DNA of 64,000 nucleotides from an uncultured Prevotellaceae bacterium (GTDB lineage Bacteria; Bacteroidota; Bacteroidia; Bacteroidales; Bacteroidaceae): NCBI GenBank assembly GCA_902762325.1, contig CACWNV010000028.1, positions 1 to 64,000 of the forward strand, read 5' to 3'. Shown piece by piece: positions 37,461 to 46,598 of this stretch (position 1 is its first letter; each line of letters starts with the position of its first letter). The notes under the pieces were generated by a model. It saw only the letters and a program-made list of their open reading frames with translations, ran no database searches and was not told where the DNA came from. The position numbers and the translations under genes were made by a program.

Positions 37461-39581
37461 CTAATGGGTCTTCCCTATAATCATATTCACGAGGATTGAC
37501 ACGTCACTGATGTCCACATTGCCGTCATCATTGACATCGGCCATACCTGTCGTGTCTCGCAACTTGCCCAAAATGATATTCACCAACGAGGTCACATCGC
37601 TGATATCTACCACACCGTTACCATTTACGTCACCCACTTCACAAGGTTCCCATATCTTTATTCTACTGCGTTGTGCTCCACAATCCATGCAGCTGCAGAT
37701 TTCAAGGCCATTATGTGTTTTATCTGGATACACGGCAGTTTGCCATTCCCCCCAATTGTGCTCAGTGTTAGCAACACTTAGACGTTGACCTATTTCATAT
37801 CGGGCACGCTGAAGATTCTGGCATGTATAGGATGCATAATACTCAAATTCTTTATTCAATAATTTACAGTTAGTCGTATAATCATACCAATAAAAAACAC
37901 CAATAGCTTTATTCAATTCGCTTTCATCAAGGAATTCCTTACCTAAATGAAGATAATCGTAATCATCAATTCCTTCGGACAGTTGTTTCAAACGCAAGGA
38001 AACAATAGGCGTTTCAGCACTTTGACCAAACAACGTTCCGGGATAAAGTAATATTCCATCGCCATTACCTGTTTGTATGCCTGAAGCAGAAGGCATACTC
38101 TTCTTTTCCCAATTATCTGGCAAATAGGCACAATTCCATTGTAGCCAACCGTCACTATTCATGGCATATTGTTGCCAAAATGGAACACGTCGCATGACAC
38201 CAATTGATGACAATGGGAATATCCAAAAGTACGTTCCGCCACATTTACTATCGCCTTGGTAACGCCATGTACGAAAACGATTAGGGTGACTACTTCGGTC
38301 AATAAAATCTAAGAAATAAGATTGTTTGACATCGTAATTAGAACCATAAGGATCAAATGATGATTGATTGGGACATAGGATATCTATTTTCCCATCAAAT
38401 AATGTGGTCATTTTGTTATAATCACCATAGAAAGGTACAACAGCATGATAGCCAGGCCATAAATCTTTTAGTTTATCTGTTATGTTAGTCAGCAATTCCG
38501 CTTCTTCATCACTCCCTTTTGGTTCATCCATCGGATAGAAGAATGCTTTGTCCTTTAAGAAAGAATTATCATACACAATACTCTTATATTGATTGATAGT
38601 TGTTTTCGCATTACTATTGAAATCGCCATTATAAAAGTGTCCACGGTGTGCAGGTATAGAGAACACTTTACGGCGTGGGTCGGCCATAGTCAGTTCTGCA
38701 GCTTTAGGATCATCGTCAATTTTCCAACGTGGGATTTCGAAAGTGCTCACGCCATGATTAAGCAAACACTCCTGATAACTGTCCAAGATTTCCTTGGCTT
38801 TATTCATATCCTTTTCTGCCACATTTCCTTGAGCATCCGTATCAATACCATTCAGGGTAAAGATACTTTTGGTGGCACCATAGCCTGAGTTACAATTATA
38901 AAGCCCCATTACCACTTCAGAATAATGATTCTCTGGCAAGGTAAAGTTCCATACTTTTACCGTGACTGAACGGGTAGATAACACTTCATCTCCATCAAAC
39001 ACCGTAATGGTTGATTTATATTCTCCCGGGGTTTGATTGAAAACAGACTTCAACTCGACATAAAACACCTTGTTATGGTCAACAGTAGTCTGTTGAATTT
39101 TACCAGTATAAGGAATTAGAGCTTCTGCTAAAGAATCAGCAAAGATACCATCAGCGTAGAAAAAATCTTCCCAATAGAGAGAGTGTTGTAACACTTCGTT
39201 TTGAGAATTGAGGAACGGGCTGACCTCGATTCTCAAGTTGCGCTCTTTTTCCTGTTCACGGAAAAACACCTGAAAACCTTCTTTTTCATTTTGAGCCATG
39301 GCTAAAAAGCCTGTAGTTCTTGCTGCAGTGTTCAGATAATACCATGAAGCTTGCATCCCACTTTCGTCTCTTGGCAATTGCATACATCTTATATCATCAA
39401 TACCATTCCACTCTCTTTGAGGGACTAATTGCTCACAAACTTGATAGTCATTGAATAACATATAAAGCAAATAGGGATCAGTTTCTTCTGCATTCCCTTT
39501 TGTCGTGCCAGCCACACTCAGTAACAGGACGATCAGGACTGTCTTTAATGCCCTTGTCAAATATAAATAGTCAACTTTCAT
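37461..39581 (-). CDS. DUF4091/GH123-like protein with C-terminal dockerin
   Basis: A 706-residue secreted protein. After a signal peptide (about 12-32) comes an N-terminal beta-sandwich, then a catalytic-looking TIM-barrel with the motif FFYPMDEPKGSDEE (Asp352-Glu353), matching the Asp-Glu pair of GH123 N-acetylgalactosaminidases and DUF4091 proteins. The C-terminus holds two dockerin-type calcium repeats, starting at 651 (DVNGNGVVDISDVTSLVNII) and 682 (DVNDDGNVDISDVSILVNMI). A glycosidase is likely; the substrate is unknown. Confidence 0.78.
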   Translation of the reverse strand: MKVDYLYLTRALKTVLIVLLLSVAGTTKGNAEETDPYLLYMLFNDYQVCEQLVPQREWNGIDDIRCMQLPRDESGMQASWYYLNTAARTTGFLAMAQNEKEGFQVFFREQEKERNLRIEVSPFLNSQNEVLQHSLYWEDFFYADGIFADSLAEALIPYTGKIQQTTVDHNKVFYVELKSVFNQTPGEYKSTITVFDGDEVLSTRSVTVKVWNFTLPENHYSEVVMGLYNCNSGYGATKSIFTLNGIDTDAQGNVAEKDMNKAKEILDSYQECLLNHGVSTFEIPRWKIDDDPKAAELTMADPRRKVFSIPAHRGHFYNGDFNSNAKTTINQYKSIVYDNSFLKDKAFFYPMDEPKGSDEEAELLTNITDKLKDLWPGYHAVVPFYGDYNKMTTLFDGKIDILCPNQSSFDPYGSNYDVKQSYFLDFIDRSSHPNRFRTWRYQGDSKCGGTYFWIFPLSSIGVMRRVPFWQQYAMNSDGWLQWNCAYLPDNWEKKSMPSASGIQTGNGDGILLYPGTLFGQSAETPIVSLRLKQLSEGIDDYDYLHLGKEFLDESELNKAIGVFYWYDYTTNCKLLNKEFEYYASYTCQNLQRARYEIGQRLSVANTEHNWGEWQTAVYPDKTHNGLEICSCMDCGAQRSRIKIWEPCEVGDVNGNGVVDISDVTSLVNIILGKLRDTTGMADVNDDGNVDISDVSILVNMIIGKTH

Positions 39582-39723
39582 ATTGTAATTAGATTATATT
39601 GTAGATAATAATTAAGAAATAGGTTACTTAAGAAATATCCATGTTATTCACAAAATTCAATGATTTCAACCCACCTCATAGTTATTTGAGGGCGTTTCTT
39701 GTTAATGTCTGTAATATATGTTG

Positions 39724-39731
39724 CAAAGATA
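39724..39731 (-). promoter_or_regulatory. -7 element of the DUF4091 gene
   Basis: On the minus strand this reads TATCTTTG, a perfect -7 match, about 143 bases before the start at 39581. No clear -33 box was found at the right spacing. Confidence 0.5.
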
Positions 39732-39856
39732 GAAAAAAATCTGATTGGCAAGATATATGCTGGCAATTATTTATCTATGAAATCTCATCACAGATATATT
39801 GGTGCCTTCTCCTACTTCTTCATCACTTTTGAAAGACTATTGCTACTATCAAAAAC

Positions 39857-39888
39857 AAAGCCGGCAGCTATGTGGCTACCGGCTTTGA
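39857..39888 (-). terminator. Rho-independent terminator after the PL11-small protein unit
   Basis: A 9-bp GC-rich stem CAAAGCCGG (39857-39865) / CCGGCTTTG (39880-39888) which, read on the minus strand, is followed at once by TTTTTG. It lies 21 bases after the stop codon of the small gene at 39910. Confidence 0.85.
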
Positions 39889-39909
39889 CATATTCATATT
39901 CTTTTTCAT

Positions 39910-40119
39910 TTAATCATCAAACGAATCCCAGACCTTGCTTGACCATTGCAGCATCGGGTCGCTGTCTTCATCCTCAAACAAGTTATTGACCTTTCCGTTG
40001 AGTTCTCCTCCTTCTACTTTTTCAGCAGATTTGAAGTCGATGAAATCCATAAGAGAATCCTTGGAACCTATACTATGTATCTTCAATTGGGGTGCGATGT
40101 ATATTGTCTTCTTTTTCAT
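39910..40119 (-). CDS. Small acidic protein of unknown function
   Basis: A 69-residue protein, MKKKTIYIAPQLKIH at the start and a strongly acidic, tryptophan-bearing end (FEDEDSDP, WSSKVWDSFDD). It has no signal peptide, membrane segment or cysteine. It lies 13 bases after the PL11 gene on the same strand and before a strong terminator, so it is co-transcribed. I recognise the MKK-x-Y-x-x-P opening as recurrent among small Prevotella proteins, but no function is known to me. A VEGGELNGK stretch could be a leader-peptidase-like Gly-Gly site, which is speculative. Confidence 0.65.
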   Translation of the reverse strand: MKKKTIYIAPQLKIHSIGSKDSLMDFIDFKSAEKVEGGELNGKVNNLFEDEDSDPMLQWSSKVWDSFDD

Positions 40120-40132
40120 TACTCTATCTGAC

Positions 40133-43100
40133 TCATTTGATTATTACTCGTCTGCCATTCACAATGTATACACCACGGCGCATGGGATGACCCGTCATCT
40201 TCTGACCCAGAAGGTTATACCAGTCGCCCGACAGTCGTGAAGCGTCCTCCAGACTCAGCACGGATGTAACGTCCTGATTGCCGAAGTTCTCAGCAAGCGG
40301 CTCCTCGTCGGGGAACTGATGGTCACTGAACGAGACGGATATGGAATGTTGAGCACCGGTATTTGAATGGAACCAGGCACGGTAGCCCTTCACCGTCATC
40401 TTCATGCCGTCACTTGCCACCTGCTTCAACTTGTCTGAGTTCGCCATAAAGAAGTAGTCAGAAGTAGTAAAGGGGGTCAGTCCCTTATTCAGGAAAGTAC
40501 CGATATAGTCGAAGTTTGAAGTGGACAGCATCGGAATTTCTACTGGAGAGCTGGTGATGCCCATAATTAAATAAGGAGGAGTCTTCGTCACGCCCTTGAT
40601 GAGGAACGGTACATTAGCTTTGACTGCCCCCGTCTCTGTCTCAAAGTAGACCTTGTCGGGCTCATTGAAGTAAGGGTTCAGATTACCGATTACCACATCT
40701 TCGCCGAAAGTCTCCTTCACCTGAGAAGCTGTCATGTCGAAAGGAACGACCATGGAAGCCCAGGAATCGCCGGACAATGAGGAACGGTAGACATGGGCAC
40801 TGCCATTTTCTATCACCTGAGGAAGAAGGGCTGAGCACAGTTCGTCGTTCAGAGATACGGGAAGATAAGGGATTATGCTGACATTATCAATATTCATACA
40901 AGCATAATAGCGGCCTTCACGAATAAACAGGTTCTTAGGTGTAGTGCTTGTCGCGGAGGGCAATATGAATACACCGCTGCCTATTTCCTTATCTGTATCC
41001 TTATTTATGATGGTCCACTTTGTTGTCCTGTTGGCCGTATTCACAAAGATGGAATAGTGACACCATGTTCCAGAAGGAATCGTCACTTTGGTATCACTGC
41101 CGTTGACAGTATAAACATTAGAATTGCCTGCTTGATTCACTATATCAAATAGGAATCCTCCATTAGCAGTGTTATAAATATCGTTATTTGATATTGTCCC
41201 GTTTGATAACACGGTCAATCCAGTCTGCTGATTGTTTCCATACTTGATGCTCGCATCAAAATCAATTGTGTACATCACATCGTCTGGCATTGTCAGATTA
41301 AAAGGCATTGAAGCACTGCGGCTATTAGTGCTTCCATCTGTGCTAAAATCAAAGCTGATATATTTATTGCTGTTGTCTGTAACCAATTTCAGTTTATCAG
41401 AAGCATTGGGGCTTGTCCAGGGGGAAACATCTGTCTTATCGTCATAATCCTCATAATACCCTGCCTCAGAAATCGGGAAATATGGATTTAGCACTTCGAA
41501 CGTGGTAGTGGACGGTTCATAGCCGGAATCCTCGCCTAAGCTGGCGGTAATCTCCAGTGTACCGGGCTCTGTAAAGGTATAAGAACTAAGGTCTGTTCCT
41601 TCTGTCTTAATAATGATATTGTCAAATTTACTGCTACCATAGCCACGACCGTCAAGGATGAATATTCCCTGAGGATAACAGCTTGTACCAGCTGGTATGG
41701 TAAAGGTTCCGCTCGCCACACTGCTTCCATTTAAGCTTAAAACATAGTCTGCTGTGTTATTCTTAGTATCTACTGATATCTTGATATGATACCATTTTGA
41801 TGCATCTAATGTGATTGTAGTATTTCCTTCATTTATAGTAAACAACTGACTGTTTGCCGCTTTTAGACGTAATAAATAGCCACTTCCACTTGCATTGCAT
41901 CTTTCACCATTATAATCATAACCTACATTAACTGTCGTAGGAATAACTGCACCATTAGTCATCACTGCTAAATCTGTAACGCTACGATCAGCAGTATTAC
42001 CAGCCTTAAGACATGCGTCGAACTCCAACGTATACTTTTCGGCTGTAAAGTTTTTATTAAACAGTGTGTACATAGAGCGATTATTGGCTTCATTCCCCTT
42101 ATGATGATAGATATATTTACCATAAATGGCATCATTTGTAACAAGTTCTAAAGTGCCTCCACCATTTGTCCAACTGCTTGCATCTGTTGCACTCTCATAA
42201 TCCTCCTTGTATTGGACCTCACCCTCAGCACCTTCAAATTCCGTTTTATCCCCCAGCAGATTGGTGAAAGAGCCGGATAGTTTGGGAGTCTGGCCGTCTA
42301 TATCTTCAGTCCCTACGCTCACTACAGGGAGGTAGTACTTGTAATCTCCAGTTGAGGGATAGAGATCTGTACGTTTGGTGTATTCCACCATGTCAGTAAT
42401 AGCAATCGTCGGTTCCTTAACATCGTCATACGCGGAAATATCGACGTAGATTTCATTATCATCATAGCCCAACACTGCATATTTCTCATTGATACCCACC
42501 GTCTCAAAGATTACATTGTCTAAAGAACCTTCAAGCTCGTCATAATGTGCCAGCACATACCTGCCTGGTTCTAATCTCTCACTCAGAGTAATCTGAATTA
42601 CAGGTGACAGATACTCGGGACCATAGTTCTCCCACACAGACTCACCGACCTTAGACTGAAGTATCAGTTTACCGGCATTCAACCGGGCACTGTTATTCAT
42701 GTTCAGTACCAGACGTGAACCGAAATCCATCGTCAGTTCGTTCACTTCCACTGTATTGGTTACACTCAGTTGTGCACCATAGAGAAGTTCTACGCCGTTC
42801 TTGAACTTACCTCCATCGGAAGCCAGTGTAGTATGGCGGTTCATCCATACATGGCTGTTCTGCATCATGCCGTTGAAACTCAACGTACCGCCCCACACTT
42901 TGGTGTCACCAGTGTAAGTATGATTGGCACTTGCCATGTTCAGGATTCCATTTCCCTGCTTGACAAGGCGCATGTCACCGCTGAAACCGCCACCTGTCAG
43001 CGTACAGGTATATGTGGTGGTAGTGATGTTATTATTATTATTGTTGCCCTTCACCCATGCCGGCACATTGATGGTGAGAATGCCGGGGGTGCCGTCTTCT

Positions 43101-45274
43101 ACAGCCAGTGTGGTGTTGGCATACTGATTATGAAGCAGATGCAGACCATTGTAGGCACTGTTGATATTAGTCCCGTCTTCAATCACAGTCCTGCCATTGG
43201 TAATCAATGGTGGTGGAGCAACAGTTATTCCTTCCATTTCACCAAGGAAATAGCTTAGATGAGGTGGTTGGTTGTAGGCCATCATCTGCCACACCATAGC
43301 CTGCCGATACTGATGGTCGTGCCACAAAGTAGGAATACTGTAATCTGAATAACTACCCGTGCTATAAATACGCACTGTATTCGCATCTACACGAGCAACG
43401 AATTCCTCACGCCAGTCCCCAATAATGTCACCTTGGAAACAAGTGTTATGCTTGGTGCTATTATTAGAGATCGCCGTGTTATAATAAATAGTATTTCCAT
43501 TCTCATCTTTTTTAGTATTTGCAGCATTTAAGATACGGCCAATACCTGGCTTGAAGAGGGTAATATATCCATTCTCAGTACCTGCGGCATCCTGACACTC
43601 CGATAACAAATCACCGTCCCAATAGATGCGGAAATTCAAGCCACCTCCTTGAAGTGTTTCTGTCAAACCACTAATCAGTTGGTTCTTGACACTACTGATC
43701 TCTGCCCCTCCAGCAGATCGCCCAATGGAACCAGGGTAATTATTCGAGAAATTAGCCATCAATGCGCGACCATCATCATTATCATCCATTTTTCCATTAG
43801 TATAAGTAACAGGTTGTGTATGTTTAAATAGTACTTCACCTGTAGTAGCGTCGCGATAGTTGTTGCCCCAATAAGGATGCTCTTCCAAACACCCGAAGAA
43901 CTCCAACCCTTTACGCCACGGGTTAAAATCACTTACGTGCTGTGCATCGCCATGCCCAAATCCTGTTGTATGAAGTCCTTTTCCGTTATCATCAATAACC
44001 ATCGAGCCATATACTATCTCATCCCGTCCGTCTTCGTCAACATCGGCAATGACAAAGTTATGGTAGCCATTGCCATACCAAGGACTGCCCGAATCATTAC
44101 AATTCCAGCTCCAACGCTCACTCCACTGGTGCGAACTTCTGTTGAGGTCGAGTGCCATCATCTTGTGGCGAGTATAGATACCTCTGCCCAAGAAAAGGCT
44201 TGCCTTGCGTCCATCTAAGAATGGAGCGCCAAAGAAATATTTAGAAGAACGATGTCCATAGTTGTCGCCCCAAGCACTAGCACTCTCACGAGTAAGCGGA
44301 TAGTCCATTTGCTGGTATAAGGTACCAGTCCGACCGTTTATGTACAGTAAATATTCTGCACCAGTATTGGTATATGCCATACTACCGGTACTATTGCCAT
44401 CTGCATTGGTAGAATACCAAGTCTGACGAGTATTCACACTCATATTCCCAATATTATAAAGTAGCGTTATACCATCGCTACCATAGACTTTCATATTGTC
44501 AGCGCCTCGCATCACCACCTCTGCCATGCCGTCTTCATCCCAGTCGTAGGCAATGATATTAATCTCCGTAGAATTAGAACTAACCATATTTGGACCGCAG
44601 TCGATACGCCATAATAATGAGGCAGTGTAATTTTTCCAGTCGATATCATAGGCATCCAGTACAACAAACTCTTTTGAGTCCGCAGGATATATAATATAGC
44701 GGTCATTACCTTTTGCATCATCGAGTCCGCTGTCGTAACCAGCAGCATCAACAGTATTCAATCGTTTGATAATCATTTCCAGCTCACCGTCACCGTCAAG
44801 GTCAGCAAACTCGGCATCGTTAGGTTCATAATGAGAAGTCACATCGTTACCATTGCGGTCATAGACAGGTGCAAGAGTGATGTCTAAATAACCACCCACA
44901 TAACGATTACCATTACTAATTTTATACATCTGCCATCCCGGCCATACCTTCGTCACAGAACATTTCTCCTGCTCCACACCATTCACAACGGCTGCTACTT
45001 GGTAAGTTTCATTACCCGAAATGCTATGACCGTGCGAGTAGTTTGTGTTCGTCAGCCCGGAAGCGAGCAAAGCACCATTATAATACAAATTGTAGGTGAC
45101 GTCGTAATACTCAGTGCCCAAGCGTCTCCAACTCACCAGCGTTCCAATTGTATTTCCGTTATCCCCCAATTTAACAGCAACAAGCCCTCGGCCTAAGTTG
45201 TCAACTTTCCTTTGTGCCTGAATATCAGCAGCTAAGCCGACAAGAAGGAGGCACAATAAAAACCATTTTTTCAT
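40133..45274 (-). CDS. Giant secreted rhamnogalacturonan lyase (PL11) with repeated modules and sorting-like tail
   Basis: A 1713-residue secreted protein: signal peptide (MKKWFLLCLLLVGLAADIQA), a family 11 polysaccharide lyase domain (about 22-690) with FADLDGDGELEMIIKR, IIAYDWDEDGMAEVVMRG and FVIADVDEDGRDEIVYG beta-propeller calcium motifs, an autotransporter-associated beta-strand-like part (about 765-805), two homologous modules (about 1022-1235 and 1273-1470) each opening with a EDY-x5-D-x3-W pattern, and a C-terminal tail RRGVYIVNGRRVIIK that resembles type IX secretion sorting signals. It would cleave pectin backbones at the cell surface. Far longer than ordinary PL11 enzymes (about 600). 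Confidence 0.85.
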   Translation of the reverse strand: MKKWFLLCLLLVGLAADIQAQRKVDNLGRGLVAVKLGDNGNTIGTLVSWRRLGTEYYDVTYNLYYNGALLASGLTNTNYSHGHSISGNETYQVAAVVNGVEQEKCSVTKVWPGWQMYKISNGNRYVGGYLDITLAPVYDRNGNDVTSHYEPNDAEFADLDGDGELEMIIKRLNTVDAAGYDSGLDDAKGNDRYIIYPADSKEFVVLDAYDIDWKNYTASLLWRIDCGPNMVSSNSTEINIIAYDWDEDGMAEVVMRGADNMKVYGSDGITLLYNIGNMSVNTRQTWYSTNADGNSTGSMAYTNTGAEYLLYINGRTGTLYQQMDYPLTRESASAWGDNYGHRSSKYFFGAPFLDGRKASLFLGRGIYTRHKMMALDLNRSSHQWSERWSWNCNDSGSPWYGNGYHNFVIADVDEDGRDEIVYGSMVIDDNGKGLHTTGFGHGDAQHVSDFNPWRKGLEFFGCLEEHPYWGNNYRDATTGEVLFKHTQPVTYTNGKMDDNDDGRALMANFSNNYPGSIGRSAGGAEISSVKNQLISGLTETLQGGGLNFRIYWDGDLLSECQDAAGTENGYITLFKPGIGRILNAANTKKDENGNTIYYNTAISNNSTKHNTCFQGDIIGDWREEFVARVDANTVRIYSTGSYSDYSIPTLWHDHQYRQAMVWQMMAYNQPPHLSYFLGEMEGITVAPPPLITNGRTVIEDGTNINSAYNGLHLLHNQYANTTLAVEDGTPGILTINVPAWVKGNNNNNNITTTTYTCTLTGGGFSGDMRLVKQGNGILNMASANHTYTGDTKVWGGTLSFNGMMQNSHVWMNRHTTLASDGGKFKNGVELLYGAQLSVTNTVEVNELTMDFGSRLVLNMNNSARLNAGKLILQSKVGESVWENYGPEYLSPVIQITLSERLEPGRYVLAHYDELEGSLDNVIFETVGINEKYAVLGYDDNEIYVDISAYDDVKEPTIAITDMVEYTKRTDLYPSTGDYKYYLPVVSVGTEDIDGQTPKLSGSFTNLLGDKTEFEGAEGEVQYKEDYESATDASSWTNGGGTLELVTNDAIYGKYIYHHKGNEANNRSMYTLFNKNFTAEKYTLEFDACLKAGNTADRSVTDLAVMTNGAVIPTTVNVGYDYNGERCNASGSGYLLRLKAANSQLFTINEGNTTITLDASKWYHIKISVDTKNNTADYVLSLNGSSVASGTFTIPAGTSCYPQGIFILDGRGYGSSKFDNIIIKTEGTDLSSYTFTEPGTLEITASLGEDSGYEPSTTTFEVLNPYFPISEAGYYEDYDDKTDVSPWTSPNASDKLKLVTDNSNKYISFDFSTDGSTNSRSASMPFNLTMPDDVMYTIDFDASIKYGNNQQTGLTVLSNGTISNNDIYNTANGGFLFDIVNQAGNSNVYTVNGSDTKVTIPSGTWCHYSIFVNTANRTTKWTIINKDTDKEIGSGVFILPSATSTTPKNLFIREGRYYACMNIDNVSIIPYLPVSLNDELCSALLPQVIENGSAHVYRSSLSGDSWASMVVPFDMTASQVKETFGEDVVIGNLNPYFNEPDKVYFETETGAVKANVPFLIKGVTKTPPYLIMGITSSPVEIPMLSTSNFDYIGTFLNKGLTPFTTSDYFFMANSDKLKQVASDGMKMTVKGYRAWFHSNTGAQHSISVSFSDHQFPDEEPLAENFGNQDVTSVLSLEDASRLSGDWYNLLGQKMTGHPMRRGVYIVNGRRVIIK

Positions 45275-45408
45275 TCTATTTTATTATTAATTATTTGCCT
45301 GTTTCATTAGGATTTATCATAAATGATGATAGAGTAAATGTTCATCAGGTAATCGATTTGCCAATAACTAATTGTACCATAAACAAATATCTCCTTTCAA
45401 AACGGATG

Positions 45409-45416
45409 CAAAGTTA
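45409..45416 (-). promoter_or_regulatory. -7 element of the PL11 gene
   Basis: On the minus strand this reads TAACTTTG, matching TAnnTTTG, 135 bases before the start at 45274. No -33 box at the right spacing was seen, which may mean activation by another factor. Confidence 0.5.
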
Positions 45417-45722
45417 ATTATTTATTTTTGGTTAACCGAATGTTTTACGTTTATTTTGTGCATAAATCATGAAAAAAGCATAAACTAATGGTTTAATTAG
45501 TGAAACGACAAATAAGTGTCGTTATCCATTAATCACTAAATGGCTCATCTATGTTTTGTCAAAAAATATTCGAATTTTGCCCCTAAATTAAGGGCATCTT
45601 TGCGAACGAAAGTGTCCCTCGGTCGAAAAGAACGCATTTTTTGAGGCTTTTCGTAACAAGTTGGCTGACAGTTAGTTGCAAAAAACATCATCTGTAATCT
45701 AACGATTTACAAAAAACGGATT

Positions 45723-45854
45723 TGCCAAAGGTATCGTTTCGCTGTGCCAAAGGTATCGTTTCGTCGTGCCAAAGGATATGTTTGAGGCGACGAAACATGA
45801 CCTTTGAGGCGGTCAAAGCTTATGTTTGGCGCAACGAAAGCTATGCTTTCGCAA
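45723..45854. repeat. 22-bp repeat array B (six units)
   Basis: Six contiguous 22-base units. Each has a 15-bp core at fixed phase (45726, 45748, 45770, 45792, 45814, 45836) made of two 5-bp arms around a 5-bp spacer, such as GAAAG-ctatg-CTTTC in the last unit. Arms vary between units (CAAAG, GAAAC, GAAAG; GTTTC, GTTTG, CTTTG, CTTTC), yet the AAA...TTT frame is fixed. Same family as array A. Confidence 0.88.
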
Positions 45855-45971
45855 AATGAGGAATGATGATTGAAGAGGGAAGATGCGGTTTTTACACTTT
45901 TTAACCTCTATTTCATCACTTTTTTCCGACAAGTTTTTGTCAATTAATTTGAAGGTTTTCTGATGACACAA

Positions 45972-46571
45972 TTACTTGTCTTCATAGAGCACAGCGGCAC
46001 GTACGCGGCTCAGCGTCTCGGGTGTCATCTGCAAATAGTTGGCAACATATACTAACGGAGCTCTCAATACGACCTGCGGGTTGAGCTTACACATCTTCCG
46101 ATACCGGTCTTGTGCTGTCTCAAATCGAACCAGGTCGGCATGTATCTGCGAAATAATCAGCGACTCTTCCAAGATCTTACGATACAATATCTGGATGTTT
46201 ACATTGTGCAATGCAACGGCTTCCAACTGGACTTTGGGCAGCGCATAGATGATTGTCGGTTCTATCGCCTCAACCTGTAACTTTGTCGGCTGCTCCTTAA
46301 AAAGACTTTCTATGCACATGAAGATGGTATGGTCTTCGCCCAGATGCTCTGTCACTTCCTTACCATTCTTATAATAAAACTGACGAATCAGTCCATGATC
46401 GACATAATAAATATTCCGACAGATATCACCCTCTTTCAGAATCATCTCGTTTTTAGCAAACTTCATGGGAACCAGAATGCTTTCCAGCGTATCAAGCTCC
46501 TCATGGGTCATTGTACTATATTTACGTGCTAACTCACGTGCGATATCTCTTCTCTTTGTCGCGATATTCAT
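45972..46571 (-). CDS. Crp/Fnr family transcriptional regulator
   Basis: A 199-residue cytoplasmic protein. The N-terminal cyclic-nucleotide-binding-type beta-roll (about 30-125) contains EMILKEGDICRNIYYVDHGLIR. The long helix and short C-terminal winged helix (about 140-199) include VYVANYLQMTPETLSRVRAA. It lacks cysteines for an Fe-S cluster like that of Fnr, so it may sense a small ligand. It starts 27 bases after the lepA stop and is probably co-transcribed with it. Targets are unknown. Confidence 0.88.
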   Translation of the reverse strand: MNIATKRRDIARELARKYSTMTHEELDTLESILVPMKFAKNEMILKEGDICRNIYYVDHGLIRQFYYKNGKEVTEHLGEDHTIFMCIESLFKEQPTKLQVEAIEPTIIYALPKVQLEAVALHNVNIQILYRKILEESLIISQIHADLVRFETAQDRYRKMCKLNPQVVLRAPLVYVANYLQMTPETLSRVRAAVLYEDK

Positions 46572-46598
46572 ATTCCTTCCTTTCTATATTATATATGA

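Larger units (their letters stand above)
39582..39909. other. Intergenic region upstream of DUF4091
   Basis: 328 bases without a gene. It holds the promoter of the DUF4091 gene near 39724-39731, which implies an untranslated leader of about 135 bases, and the terminator at 39857-39888. The rest is AT-rich, with no further structure seen. Confidence 0.6.
45275..45971. other. Long intergenic region with repeat array
   Basis: 697 bases without a supportable gene, between the PL11 start and the Crp-family stop. It holds the PL11 promoter (45409-45416), the 22-bp repeat array B (45723-45854) and AT-rich stretches. No small gene or terminator could be supported in the rest. Confidence 0.6.

Noticed and set aside
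42770-43258. A 162-residue plus-strand open frame inside the PL11 gene
   Set aside because: The minus-strand frame has clear lyase and beta-strand motifs; the plus-strand frame has none.
45723-45854. CRISPR-like array
   Set aside because: Same reason: no spacers and no cas genes; the units are contiguous imperfect palindromes.
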